The position numbers were made by a program, and so were the translations under genes. A model generated the notes under the pieces. It was not told where the DNA came from and did no database searches. It worked only from the letters and a program-made list of their open reading frames with translations. Source: an uncultured Collinsella sp. (GTDB taxonomy: Bacteria > Actinomycetota > Coriobacteriia > Coriobacteriales > Coriobacteriaceae). Taken from it: a stretch of DNA of 16,446 nucleotides. This document shows, one piece after another, positions 1-8,319 of this stretch; positions within the stretch are counted from its first letter, which is position 1; each line of letters starts with the position of its first letter. The stretch is taken from assembly GCA_900766165.1 (NCBI GenBank), contig CAAFUK010000025.1, positions 1 to 16,446 of the forward strand. Direction: 5' to 3'.

Positions 1-22
1 AACTCGTCCGGTCTCGGGCGCA

Positions 23-58
23 TCGCCCCTTGCCGGATTCAGATTCGACAAGGGGCGA
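23..58. repeat. 10-bp inverted repeat near the left edge
   Basis: TCGCCCCTTG (23-32) and CAAGGGGCGA (49-58) are perfect inverted copies around a 16-base loop. No T-run follows on either strand, so it is not a standard terminator. It sits just before the GTG at 64, and its right arm contains the AAGGGG that could serve as that gene's ribosome binding site. Confidence 0.4.
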
Positions 59-63
59 CCATT

Positions 64-261
64 GTGCAATCGCAAGAAGATGACGGGGCGGAATGTCAAT
101 CCTGGTCTAACAGAGCCTTCGATAATCTGTACGAGCCGGCAGTTGTGGTGACCGAGGCGCTGCGCGGCGCCGATGCCGTTGACGGCGCTCGCGAGGGAAT
201 GCATGCGCTGCAGCAGCAATATGCGGCAACGATGTCGGCCCTGCGCGAGGCGGCCGAATAA
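64..261 (+). CDS. Small unknown protein, or 3' end of a gene cut by the window edge
   Basis: I do not recognise this protein. The frame is open from base 1, so it may be the C-terminal part of a larger gene that begins before the window. A GTG at 64, about 8 bases after an AAGGGG stretch, could instead start a 65-residue protein. From about base 125 the codons (GCG, CTG, CGC, GGC, GCC, GAG) match the neighbouring genes. Earlier codons (CGA, CAA, AGA, ATT) do not, which weakens the case for the N-terminal part. The last 40 residues are rich in Ala, Glu, Gln and Arg and look helical, ending in ALREAAE. A 10-bp inverted repeat at 23-58 just upstream favours the short version. A terminator follows 45 bases after the stop. 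No function is proposed. Confidence 0.4.
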   Translation: MQSQEDDGAECQSWSNRAFDNLYEPAVVVTEALRGADAVDGAREGMHALQQQYAATMSALREAAE

Positions 262-305
262 GAGCTTGCGGGCCTTGGGCTGCGTGCCGGCAGCATATAG
301 GTAAT

Positions 306-344
306 AGGGCGCCCCGTCGGACCATGTGGCCGGCGGGGCGCCCT
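306..344. terminator. Strong hairpin terminator between convergent genes
   Basis: The arms at 306-320 and 330-344 pair over 15 positions with a single G-T wobble, around a 9-base loop. The plus-strand downstream side is T-rich (TTGTCTGTTGTG). The hairpin lies between the end of the plus-strand gene (261) and the end of the minus-strand hydrolase gene (367), so it probably serves both. Confidence 0.8.
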
Positions 345-366
345 TGTCTGTTGTGCTGTCCGTGAA

Positions 367-1176
367 CTAGCGGGCCTGCTTTACCTTGGCCGCTGCCTCG
401 ACAAACGACTTCCACAGGTTAAAGTCGGTCTCGAGTGTCTTCCACGTGTACTCGGGATGCCATTGCACGCCCAAGCAGAATGGCTGGCCTTCGACCTCGA
501 TGCACTCGGGAACGCCGTCGGTTGCCTTGGCGACCAAACGCGTGCTCTTACCCAGACGATCGACGCAGCAGTGGTGTGCGGAGTTGGTTTGGATCAGCCT
601 GTGTCCGCCAACCGCGCGGTCGAGCAGCGAGCCCGGCACGACCTCGACGGGATGCACGGGGTCGTTGAGCACGTGGGTATGGCGCCACTGCGTGCGGCCC
701 TCGCGAGCGCCCAGGCTCGGCACGTCCATGCACAGGGTGCCGCCAGTGGCGACGTTGAGCAACTGCGTGCCACGGCAGGTGGTAAAGAGCGGCTTTTTGG
801 CGCGGAGCACCTCGCCGACCAGCTTAGACTCAAAGCTATCGCGGATCTCGCAGCAGAGGGTGGGGTCGTAGGGTCGATCATCGCCCCAGCGTTTGGGGTT
901 GACATCCGGGCCGCCGGGAATGGCGACGCCGTCGGCGATATCGACGTAATGACGGATGACCTCAATGTCCTCGGTGATGGACATCTGCAGCGGCAGGCCG
1001 CCGGCGGCAAGGATGGCATCGACAAAAACACTTGCGATTTCCTCGTTGGGGGAGAGCGTCTCGCTCAAAAACGGCTTTGCCTCTTCCCAACGCGGCGCGA
1101 CGAGGATGAGCGGACGGTCGGCGGGGGCGACGTCGACATGCGGGGTGTAGGACGATGAGGTGCGGGTTCCGATCAT
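367..1176 (-). CDS. Gamma-glutamyl-gamma-aminobutyrate hydrolase-like protein (peptidase C26 family)
   Basis: This 269-residue protein has the class I glutamine amidotransferase fold used by PuuD-type enzymes, which hydrolyse gamma-glutamyl amides and release glutamate. Seen in the sequence: nucleophile Cys134 in TTCRGTQ, and the other triad members His240 and Glu242 in GVQWHPE. The segments IPGGPDVNP (86-94) and NSAHHCCVDRLG (198-209) correspond to conserved C26 blocks. It is the last gene of the amino acid importer operon, 52 bases after the ATPase stop. The start is uncertain: ATG at 1176 sits just before the PLILVAPRW strand that opens the fold, but the ATG at 1218 is also possible. Neither has a good Shine-Dalgarno sequence, so translation may be coupled to the ATPase gene. 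The family is certain; the substrate is not. Confidence 0.85.
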   Translation of the reverse strand: MIGTRTSSSYTPHVDVAPADRPLILVAPRWEEAKPFLSETLSPNEEIASVFVDAILAAGGLPLQMSITEDIEVIRHYVDIADGVAIPGGPDVNPKRWGDDRPYDPTLCCEIRDSFESKLVGEVLRAKKPLFTTCRGTQLLNVATGGTLCMDVPSLGAREGRTQWRHTHVLNDPVHPVEVVPGSLLDRAVGGHRLIQTNSAHHCCVDRLGKSTRLVAKATDGVPECIEVEGQPFCLGVQWHPEYTWKTLETDFNLWKSFVEAAAKVKQAR

Positions 1177-1228
1177 AGGTGTAACTTTCGAGTTTGGATG
1201 GTCTTGGCGAGCGAACATGGCAATTGGG

Positions 1229-1993
<765 letters not shown>

Positions 1994-2029
1994 GGTGCTC
2001 GGCTCCTTATGACTCGAAATGGTAAAGCG

Positions 2030-2863
2030 TTAGCGGATGATGGTCGCGCCGGTCTTGTGCGAAACGTAGACAGCGGCCTTGTTGATCGCGACGTTGATGA
2101 GGATGTAGATGACCGCGATCACCAGGTAGACCGACACGAGGGCGTCGTAGTTGGTAATGAGCACGCGGGCATTTTGCATGAGGTCGGGGTAGCTCACCAC
2201 GTAGGCGACGGTGGTGTCCTTGACTACGACCACAAGCTGCGAAATCAACGACGGAATGATAAACCGAATCGCCTGGGGCAATACGATTTTAAAGGTGATT
2301 TTGGCCTTGGAGAGACCGAGCGCCTGGGCTGCCTCGACCTGACCGCGCGGCACGGCGTTGACGCCGGCGCGGAAGATCTCGGCCAGTACGCCGGCTGCAG
2401 CGAGCGCGACGGGAAGCGTGAGCATCCAAAACGACGGCAGCGCGATCTTGTACTGGGGCAGCACCAAAAAGAAGAAGTAGATGAACAGCAGGCTCGGCAC
2501 GCCACGGAAGAAATCGGTGAGCACGCGGCAGACCAGTTGCAACGGCTTGATGTCGCTGGTACGGCCGAGCATGAGGGCTAAGCCCAGTACCAGCGCGATG
2601 GCGCCGGCGGTGAGCGCGACTTTAACGGTGCCCTCAAAACCGGCAAGCAGGAACTTCCAGGTGGTGAGGTGCGTAAAGAAGTACCAGTAATGGACCGAAA
2701 GCTGGCCGGTCACATAAAAGCGCTGCAGTACCAGAGCGATGAGCGCGGCCACGGCAACAAGTGAGATGGCGGTGCCGACGCGAATCTTGGCGCGCATCTT
2801 GGGGCCGGGAGCCTCGTAGAGCGCATCGCGCATGGTGAGCGCGGAGGTGGAGTGTTTGCTCAT
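2030..2863 (-). CDS. Amino acid ABC transporter permease (GluD/HisM type)
   Basis: This 277-residue inner-membrane permease has an extended N-terminus (about residues 1-30, polar and basic), then a first membrane segment at about 30-47 and several more. The EAA loop that docks the ATPase is clear at about 177-200, reading EAAQALGLSKAKI then VLPQAIR. The FRGVPSLL segment (119-126) is a family hallmark. Its start codon overlaps the stop of the preceding permease gene by four bases (ATGA at 2860-2863), so the two are translationally coupled and probably form a heterodimer. The 50-residue N-terminal extension compared with its partner resembles GluD-type permeases. The substrate is inferred as glutamate or a related amino acid. 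Confidence 0.93.
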   Translation of the reverse strand: MSKHSTSALTMRDALYEAPGPKMRAKIRVGTAISLVAVAALIALVLQRFYVTGQLSVHYWYFFTHLTTWKFLLAGFEGTVKVALTAGAIALVLGLALMLGRTSDIKPLQLVCRVLTDFFRGVPSLLFIYFFFLVLPQYKIALPSFWMLTLPVALAAAGVLAEIFRAGVNAVPRGQVEAAQALGLSKAKITFKIVLPQAIRFIIPSLISQLVVVVKDTTVAYVVSYPDLMQNARVLITNYDALVSVYLVIAVIYILINVAINKAAVYVSHKTGATIIR

Positions 2864-3519
2864 CGGAGGATCATCACCTTCTTATCGATGTAGTTGCCAA
2901 TGTGGCTCACCACAAAGGCCGTGCCCAGGTAGCCGAGCGCCGAGATAAAGAACGCGGCGACGCCGCCGAGCGAGCGCGTGTTGATGTAGCTCACCACGCC
3001 GGTGAGCTCCTGCGGTTTAAGCGGCACCTGGCTGCCGAGCGCGGTGGTGAGCATGACGGCGATAAAGAGGTTCGTCATGGGCAATACGCTCGAGCGCAGC
3101 GCCTGCGGAATCACGATCTTGGCGAGGATGCGGCTGAAGCTCATGCCGAGCGAGCGGGCGGCTTCCACCTGGCCGACGCCGACGGTGTTGATGCCGCTCA
3201 TAAAGTTCTCGGAGCCAAAGGCCGAGCCCAAAAGGACCGTGGCGACGATAACGCAGGTGCGGTAGGGCAGGACGACTTTGAGCGGCGGCAGCGCATAGAC
3301 GACGATGATGAGTAGCGCGATGCCGGGGATGTTACGGAAGACCTGAACATACAGGTCGCCAAAGACGCGCAGCGGCTTGAGCGGCGACACGCGCATCACG
3401 GTGACGGCGACGGCCAGCACCATGGCGATGGCAAACGACTCAAGCGTCATGCCCCAGGTTGCTAGCAGTGCGTCGATATAGTTCTGGCCATAGAGCGACC
3501 AGAGCTCGGAGAGACTCAT
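2860..3519 (-). CDS. Amino acid ABC transporter permease (GluC/HisQ type)
   Basis: This 219-residue membrane protein is the shorter permease of the importer. Hydrophobic segments are visible at about 24-42, 66-80 and 88-103, with another near the C-terminus. The segment FRNIPGIALL (61-70) matches the FRNTP/FRGTP motif of the HisMQ group, and the EAA loop is at about 119-142 (EAARSLGMSFSRI then VIPQALR). It starts at ATG 3519 with a good GGGAGGT about 4 bases upstream. The gene lies 138 bases after the binding-protein gene, with a hairpin between them, and overlaps the second permease by four bases. Both ends of the gene are intact. Confidence 0.93.
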   Translation of the reverse strand: MSLSELWSLYGQNYIDALLATWGMTLESFAIAMVLAVAVTVMRVSPLKPLRVFGDLYVQVFRNIPGIALLIIVVYALPPLKVVLPYRTCVIVATVLLGSAFGSENFMSGINTVGVGQVEAARSLGMSFSRILAKIVIPQALRSSVLPMTNLFIAVMLTTALGSQVPLKPQELTGVVSYINTRSLGGVAAFFISALGYLGTAFVVSHIGNYIDKKVMILR

Positions 3520-3543
3520 GCGGACCTCCCGCCGGTAAGGAAA

Positions 3544-3569
3544 GGGGCTCCCGTGTGTACGGAAGCCCC
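3544..3569 (-). terminator. Intra-operon hairpin, probable partial terminator
   Basis: GGGGCT (3544-3549) pairs with AGCCCC (3564-3569), and CCGT pairs with ACGG inside, with one mismatch and a GTGT loop. Read on the minus strand it is followed by TTTCCTT. It sits between the binding-protein gene and the permease genes. This position would let the binding protein be made in excess, which is a known pattern in importer operons. A smaller inverted repeat (CGCAT/ATGCG, 3606-3616) lies in the same gap. Confidence 0.6.
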
Positions 3570-3657
3570 GACAACTCAGTGAGGAAACAGTTTACCGCAA
3601 TAAAGCGCATCATGCGTTTCCGTATGGTTTCGTTGCGGTCGTTACCAGGCTCGCTGC

Positions 3658-4653
3658 CTAGGCGCCGATCTCGGGCAGCTCGGGAACATTGGTGTCGCCC
3701 GTGCGGTCACCAATGCAGATCTGCCACAGCTCGGTCCAGGTGCCGTCATCCTCGATCTTCTTAAGGAAGTCGTTGACAAAGGCGACACCGTCGGAATCGA
3801 GCGGCAGGCCGATGCCGTAGGGCTCCTTGCTGCCGAAGGGCTTGCCGGCAATCTTGTACTTGCCGGGCTCGCGGACCAGGGCGCTCTGCTGCATGTTGTT
3901 GTCGATGACGTAGGCGTCAACGCGGCCCTGCTGGAGTGCCTGGCGGGCCTCCTCGTCGGTCTTGAACTCCTGCTGGCTGGCCTTGGGGGCGAACTCCTCC
4001 AGGATGGCGGGGCCGTTGGAGCCGGACTGGACGGCGACGTTCTTGTCGGCCAGGTCGTCGACGCCCTTGATGTCGTCGTTATCGGTGAGCACCAGGATGG
4101 CCTGCTGGGTGTAGTAGTAGGGACCGGCGAAGGAGACGAGCTTCTTGCGCTCGTCAGTGATGGTGTAGGTGGCAAAGACAGCGTCGACTTGGCCGTTCTG
4201 CAGGACGGACTCGCGCGTGTCCGAGGTCACCTGGGTGATCTCGACCTTGTTCTCGCCCAGGATGTAGTTGGACAGGAGCTGTGCGATACCGGCGTCGAAG
4301 CCGCGGGTCTGACCGTCTTTCTCGTTGAGGAGGGAGAAGAGCGTGGAGGTCTGAACGCCACCGATCTTAAAGACGCCGGCGTCCTTGACGGCCGTCGCCC
4401 AGGTGCTGGCGGCGATGGCGTCGTCGTCGGCCTTGGGGCCGTTGTCGACGAGCTTGTCGAATGCCTTGGCGTCGAGCGTGGTGGAAGCCTCGGTATCTTC
4501 GGAGCTCTTGGAGGAGCCGGCGGCGGAACCCTTGTCGGCCTCGGCACTGGTGTCGGAGCAGCCGGCAAGACCAAGGCCGGCGACGGTTGCGAAGGTAGCG
4601 GCGACAAAGCCGCGGCGGTCGAGAACGACCTGCTGGGAGAGGTTCTTGCTCAT
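3658..4653 (-). CDS. Amino acid ABC transporter substrate-binding lipoprotein (GluB type)
   Basis: This 331-residue protein is the extracytoplasmic receptor of the importer. The N-terminus carries a twin-arginine pair (DRRGF, Arg13-Arg14), a hydrophobic stretch and a lipobox LAGC with the lipidated Cys32, which suggests Tat export followed by lipid anchoring. A Ser/Ala/Glu-rich linker follows to about residue 60. The binding domain is of solute-binding family 3: RGFDAGIAQLL, then AVFATYTITDERKK, then SFAGPYYYTQQAILV, which resembles glutamate-binding proteins. The ATG at 4653 is preceded by AAAGGTG. The gene is the first of the operon, with a recognisable promoter at 4697-4726. The ligand is most likely glutamate, glutamine or aspartate, by similarity and not by demonstrated residues. 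Confidence 0.92.
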   Translation of the reverse strand: MSKNLSQQVVLDRRGFVAATFATVAGLGLAGCSDTSAEADKGSAAGSSKSSEDTEASTTLDAKAFDKLVDNGPKADDDAIAASTWATAVKDAGVFKIGGVQTSTLFSLLNEKDGQTRGFDAGIAQLLSNYILGENKVEITQVTSDTRESVLQNGQVDAVFATYTITDERKKLVSFAGPYYYTQQAILVLTDNDDIKGVDDLADKNVAVQSGSNGPAILEEFAPKASQQEFKTDEEARQALQQGRVDAYVIDNNMQQSALVREPGKYKIAGKPFGSKEPYGIGLPLDSDGVAFVNDFLKKIEDDGTWTELWQICIGDRTGDTNVPELPEIGA

Positions 4654-4696
4654 GGTAGAACACCTTTCTCAATAAAATCCCTAGCGGTTGAGTAGA

Positions 4697-4726
4697 GTTA
4701 TACCCCATCCCGCTCAAATGGGTCAA
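4697..4726 (-). promoter_or_regulatory. Sigma-70-type promoter of the amino acid importer operon
   Basis: On the minus strand TTGACC (4726-4721) and TATAAC (4702-4697) are separated by 18 bases. Both boxes are close to consensus, and the -10 box lies about 45 bases upstream of the lipoprotein start codon. Confidence 0.7.
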
Positions 4727-4768
4727 CACGAAATAACTCAGAAACATACTTACCTTATGGGTTATTCT

Positions 4769-4803
4769 ACCTACCAAAAAGGGACAGGTTTATTTTGGTA
4801 GGT
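4769..4803. repeat. 11-bp perfect inverted repeat, REP-like
   Basis: ACCTACCAAAA (4769-4779) and TTTTGGTAGGT (4793-4803) are perfect inverted copies around a 13-base spacer containing AGGGACAGG. The element lies between the divergent importer operon and alcohol dehydrogenase gene, upstream of both promoters. The spacer shares AGGGACAG with the palindrome at 15078. I read it as a short interspersed palindrome, though an operator cannot be excluded. Confidence 0.6.
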
Positions 4804-4877
4804 TTTATCTGGGGAAACGTCGATTATCGCTGTTGAAGCGACGCCTTGCGGCGGGAGCGGGCGCTCGCAGCGGTCGC

Positions 4878-4883
4878 TATAAT
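4878..4883 (+). promoter_or_regulatory. Probable -10 box for the alcohol dehydrogenase gene
   Basis: A perfect TATAAT lies 42 bases upstream of the ATG at 4926. No convincing -35 box is visible at 16-18 bases; the sequence there is very GC-rich. An activator or a weak -35 is therefore likely. Confidence 0.5.
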
Positions 4884-4925
4884 GGCGGCAACGCGACACA
4901 TATATATACGTGAGGAGATCGTTGC

Positions 4926-6128
4926 ATGAACGGCTATACATTCTTCGCGCCGACCAGGGTGCTGTTTGGCGCGGGCAAGCTGAGCGAGCTGGGTGCACAG
5001 AAACTCCCCGGCACCAAGGCGCTCATCGTCACGACCGGCGGCAACTCGGTCAAGCGCTTTGGCTATCTGGAGCGCGTGGAGGCCGAGCTCGACCGCGCCG
5101 GCGTGGCACACGAGCTGTTCGACCGCATTGAGCCCAACCCGCTGCGCGAAACCGTCAACGCAGGTGGCTGGATGGCGTGCACCCATGGCTGCGACTTTGT
5201 GCTGGCACTCGGCGGCGGCTCGGTCATGGACGGCAGCAAGGGCATCTGCGCGGTGGCGGCAAACCCGCACGCGGATGCCGAGGGCAACGAGTGCCCCGGT
5301 GACATTTGGGACTTTGTGAACGGCGGCACCGCGCTTGGGCTGCCCATCCCCAACGATTCGCTGCCGCTGGTGTGCGTGACCACCACGGCCGGCACCGGCT
5401 CCGAGGCCGATGCGGGCGGCGTAATCTCCTGCGAGGAGAACGACGAGAAGCTCCGCTTGGGCGACCCGCGTCTGTTCCCGGTGCTCTCGGTCGTCGACCC
5501 CGAGCTGATGGTGAGCGTTCCGGCGCGCTTGACGGCTTATCAGGGATTCGACGCCCTGTTCCACAACGTCGAGTGCTATATCGCCAATACCAATACGCCC
5601 ATGGGCGACATGGTTTGCCGCGAGGGTATTCGACGCGCCGCGGCTTCGCTGGCTGCGTGCGTGAACAGCGGCGACGACCTGGATGCGCGTGCCGAGCTCG
5701 CTTTTGCCAACACGCTCGGCGGCTATGCCATGGTGTGCTCGGGCTGCGCGGGATGCCATGGCCTTGAGCATGGCATGAGTGCACATCATCACGGCCTGCC
5801 GCACGGCGCCGGCCTCATCATGATCGCGCGTGCCTACCACACGTGGATGATCGATCACGGTGCCGCGCCCGAGCGCTATATCGACATGGCACGCCTGATG
5901 GGCAATGTTGCCGCGGATGATCCGCACGATTTTGTAATTGAGCTTACCCGCTTGATGAAAGCCTGCCATGTTGCCGATCTTGCCATGAGCGAATGGGGGA
6001 TTACCGCCGACGAGCTGCCCGCCATCGCGCACAATGCCCTAACGACCAACGGCGCTCTGTTCGGCCACGATCCCGTCGCCCTGACCGAGCCCGATGTCGT
6101 CGAGATCCTCAAGCGAAGCTACCGCTAG
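4926..6128 (+). CDS. Iron-containing alcohol dehydrogenase
   Basis: This 400-residue cytoplasmic enzyme of the Fe-ADH family would interconvert an alcohol and an aldehyde or ketone using NAD(P)H. Seen in the sequence: the nucleotide-binding GGGSVMDGSK (96-105), the TTTAGTGSE segment (152-160), and metal ligands Asp209 and His213 in GFDALFHNVE, His282 in GLEHGMSAHHHG and His293 in LPHGAG. The length is normal for the family. The start ATG has GAGGAG about 9 bases upstream. It is a single-gene unit: divergent from the importer operon, convergent with dxs, and preceded by a TATAAT. The LPHGAGLIMI region suggests the butanol/lactaldehyde dehydrogenase side of the family, but the substrate cannot be read from sequence. 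Confidence 0.93.
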   Translation: MNGYTFFAPTRVLFGAGKLSELGAQKLPGTKALIVTTGGNSVKRFGYLERVEAELDRAGVAHELFDRIEPNPLRETVNAGGWMACTHGCDFVLALGGGSVMDGSKGICAVAANPHADAEGNECPGDIWDFVNGGTALGLPIPNDSLPLVCVTTTAGTGSEADAGGVISCEENDEKLRLGDPRLFPVLSVVDPELMVSVPARLTAYQGFDALFHNVECYIANTNTPMGDMVCREGIRRAAASLAACVNSGDDLDARAELAFANTLGGYAMVCSGCAGCHGLEHGMSAHHHGLPHGAGLIMIARAYHTWMIDHGAAPERYIDMARLMGNVAADDPHDFVIELTRLMKACHVADLAMSEWGITADELPAIAHNALTTNGALFGHDPVALTEPDVVEILKRSYR

Positions 6129-6135
6129 CCGTATT

Positions 6136-6353
6136 ATCTCGATCTGTAACATCTGCAGCCGTTTATGTTGAGTAACTGTTACAGATTGAGATTTTCTCTT
6201 CAGGGGAATTCGAATGTCTCGATCTGTAACAGTTGGACGAGGATTTGGCCCCTAATTGTTACAGATTGAGATAAACATCAGGGGCTTAAACGGTTCGTCT
6301 CGATCTGTAACATCTGGACGTTAATTTGGTCTCTAGGTGTTACAGATCAAGAT
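6136..6353. repeat. Three tandem 57-bp palindromic units (BIME-like array)
   Basis: Units lie at 6136-6192, 6216-6272 and 6297-6353. Each has a 16-base left arm close to ATCTCGATCTGTAACA, a 25-base loop, and a right arm close to TGTTACAGATTGAGAT, so each can fold into a long hairpin. Unit starts are 80 and 81 bases apart. Six half-sites therefore alternate in direction about every 40 bases. Loops 2 and 3 agree at 16 of 25 positions, so whole units were duplicated. The spacers share CAGGGG. The array fills the gap between two converging genes, where no promoter for either is expected. Confidence 0.9.
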
Positions 6354-6370
6354 AGTTGCGTCGCGAAAAT

Positions 6371-6410
6371 AAAAACCTCCGCAAGGGCGTTTGCCGTTGC
6401 GGAGGTTTTT
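6371..6410. terminator. Bidirectional rho-independent terminator
   Basis: A perfect 14-bp stem (6371-6384 with 6397-6410) around a 12-base loop has T-runs on both strands: TTTTTATTTT for dxs on the minus strand and TTTTT on the plus strand. It begins directly at the dxs stop codon and can also end transcripts from the alcohol dehydrogenase gene. Confidence 0.9.
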
Positions 6411-8192
6411 CTACTCGTTTAGTAGCCTTACGGCCTCTGCAGCCATGTTCTCGACCGTCGTGCCGTTCTGTGCGAGCAGCTCGTTGGGGTCGTAGCGATC
6501 GGGGAAGCCCTTGGCGATGCCAAAGGTGCGGGTGCGTAGCGGCGTGCAAGCCAGATAACATGCCACGCGCTCTCCCCAGCCGCCGTCCAAGATGCCGTCC
6601 TCGATGGTCACAACAACACGGTGCTCGGCGGCAAGGCTGTCGAGGAACTCACGGTCGAGCTCAGTTGCATAGCGCGGGTTGACGAGCGTGGCCTCGATGC
6701 CGTACTCGGCAGCCAAGCGGTTTGCCACGCGCTCGCCCAGCTCAAAGAAATCGCCAAGCGCGAGCACGGCCACGTCGCGACCCTGACGCACCACGTTGTA
6801 ACGAACGGCGCCGTAATCGGCGTCCTCGGCAGGCGCCAAGTCAGGGCGGCTTACCAAGCCAATGCCCGGCACGCGAATCGCCACGGGATGCTCGCGGTGA
6901 TCGAGCGACCAGCTCAGCATGGACAGATATTCCTCCATGCAGGCCGGCGCCAAGTAGTGCATGTTGGGAAGACCGCCCAGCATGGAAATATCAAAGAACG
7001 AGAGGTGCGTCTCGGATGTGGTGCCAAAGATCGACGCGCCAAATACCAGGATGGTTGCGGGGGCGTCGTTGAGGCACAGGTCGTGCCACAGTTCGTCGTA
7101 GGCGCGCTGCAAAAACGTGCCGTACACACCAAAGACTGGCTTGGCGCCCGAGCGCGCAAGCGCGGTGGCAAAGGTCACGGCGTGCTCCTCGGCAATGCCC
7201 ACGTCAACAAACTGCTTGCCTGCCGCGGCGCGAAGCTCGGGTGTAAAGCCCATGATGTAGGGCGTGGCGGCCGTGATGCCCACGACCTGTGGATCGCGCT
7301 CGATGGCGGCGCTCAGCGCCTCGCCCGTAATATCGGCGTACGTACGCGGCGCGGGCTCGCTCGGGTGGCCCGGGCAGAGCTTGCGGCCGGTCGCCATATC
7401 GAAGGGGCCAACGTGATGCCAGCGCTCGGGATCGCTTTGGGCCGGCTCAAAGCCCTTGCCCTTGGCGGTCGAGATGTGCAGCACGATGGGGTGGTCGATG
7501 TCGCGCAGCTCTTGCAGCGTGTCGACCAGGGCCAACACGTCGTTGCCGGCGTCCAGATAGCGGTAGTCGAGTCCCAGCGCACGGAAAACGTTGCGCTCGG
7601 CCGTGCCGTTTGTGGCGCGCAGCTCGGCGAGATTGCGGTAGAGGCCGCCGTGGTTCTCGGCAATTGACTGGTCGTTATCGTTGACGATGATGATCAGATT
7701 GCTGTCGAGATCGGCGGCATTGTCGAGACCCTCAAACGCCAAGCCGCCCGAAAGCGAGCCGTCGCCAATAACGGTAATGACGTTGTACGCATCGCCCGCT
7801 AGGTCGCGAGCATGCGCCAAGCCACAGCCTAGGCTCACGGACGTAGAAGTGTGGCCCATGGCAAACAGGTCGTGCTCGGACTCGTCGGGGTTGGCAAAGC
7901 CGGAGGCCTCGCCAAAACGATTCGGATCGATATAGGTATATGCGCGCCCGGTCAGCGCCTTGTGGGCGTAGGTCTGGTGCGACACGTCAAAGACGATCTT
8001 GTCGGTGGGGGAGTTGAACACGCGATGGAGCGCGACCGTGAGCTCAACGACGCCCAGGTTGGGGGCAACGTGTCCGCCGACGGCGGCGGAGCTTTCGAGG
8101 ATGGCGTGGCGAATCTCGCCGCAGAGCAGCGGAAGCTCGGCGCGATCGAGAGCCTTGACGTCCTCGGGCGTTGTCGTTTGCGTAAGCAGCAT
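6411..8192 (-). CDS. dxs: 1-deoxy-D-xylulose-5-phosphate synthase, divergent form
   Basis: This 593-residue thiamine-diphosphate enzyme condenses pyruvate with glyceraldehyde 3-phosphate, the entry step to non-mevalonate isoprenoid synthesis and a supplier of thiamine and pyridoxal precursors. Seen: GGHVAPNLGVVELTVALH (39-56), DVSHQTYAHK (69-78), the cofactor motif GDGSLSGG (143-150) through NDNDQSI (171-177), HHVGPFD (259-265), catalytic Glu335 in GIAEEHAVTF, and FLQRAYDELWHD (360-371). It is about 30 residues shorter than the usual 620. The DRAG motif and the following GPTHQG-like block of standard enzymes read FGAS and SETHLS here. The ATG at 8192 has a GGAG 12-13 bases upstream. The fold is certain; the possibility of a paralogue with altered substrate remains. 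Confidence 0.88.
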   Translation of the reverse strand: MLLTQTTTPEDVKALDRAELPLLCGEIRHAILESSAAVGGHVAPNLGVVELTVALHRVFNSPTDKIVFDVSHQTYAHKALTGRAYTYIDPNRFGEASGFANPDESEHDLFAMGHTSTSVSLGCGLAHARDLAGDAYNVITVIGDGSLSGGLAFEGLDNAADLDSNLIIIVNDNDQSIAENHGGLYRNLAELRATNGTAERNVFRALGLDYRYLDAGNDVLALVDTLQELRDIDHPIVLHISTAKGKGFEPAQSDPERWHHVGPFDMATGRKLCPGHPSEPAPRTYADITGEALSAAIERDPQVVGITAATPYIMGFTPELRAAAGKQFVDVGIAEEHAVTFATALARSGAKPVFGVYGTFLQRAYDELWHDLCLNDAPATILVFGASIFGTTSETHLSFFDISMLGGLPNMHYLAPACMEEYLSMLSWSLDHREHPVAIRVPGIGLVSRPDLAPAEDADYGAVRYNVVRQGRDVAVLALGDFFELGERVANRLAAEYGIEATLVNPRYATELDREFLDSLAAEHRVVVTIEDGILDGGWGERVACYLACTPLRTRTFGIAKGFPDRYDPNELLAQNGTTVENMAAEAVRLLNE

Positions 8193-8319
8193 CGTTGTTG
8201 GTTACTCCATGCGAATCGAGCGCCGGCACTCCCTCGGCCGGCACAATTGCACAAGACAGTCTCGCACATTTTGACGTTTGATATGTGACGGCGGCGCGGT
8301 AATTCGACAACTGGTGGGG

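Noticed and set aside
4824..6032. A 402-codon open frame on the minus strand opposite the alcohol dehydrogenase gene.
   Set aside because: It is antisense to a gene with clear catalytic motifs, its translation is low-complexity Ala/His/Arg/Gly without recognisable motifs, and long antisense frames are common in GC-rich DNA.
6136..6353. The repeat array considered as a CRISPR array.
   Set aside because: Half-sites alternate in orientation and the 25-base loops are homologous to each other, so they are not independent spacers. No cas gene is present.
6136..6353. The 57-bp units considered as integron attC sites.
   Set aside because: The arms lack the GTTRRRY core, no cassette genes lie between units, and no integrase is present.
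6621..7667. A 348-codon plus-strand frame opposite dxs.
   Set aside because: The dxs motifs on the other strand are unambiguous, and this frame lacks a ribosome binding site and any family motif.
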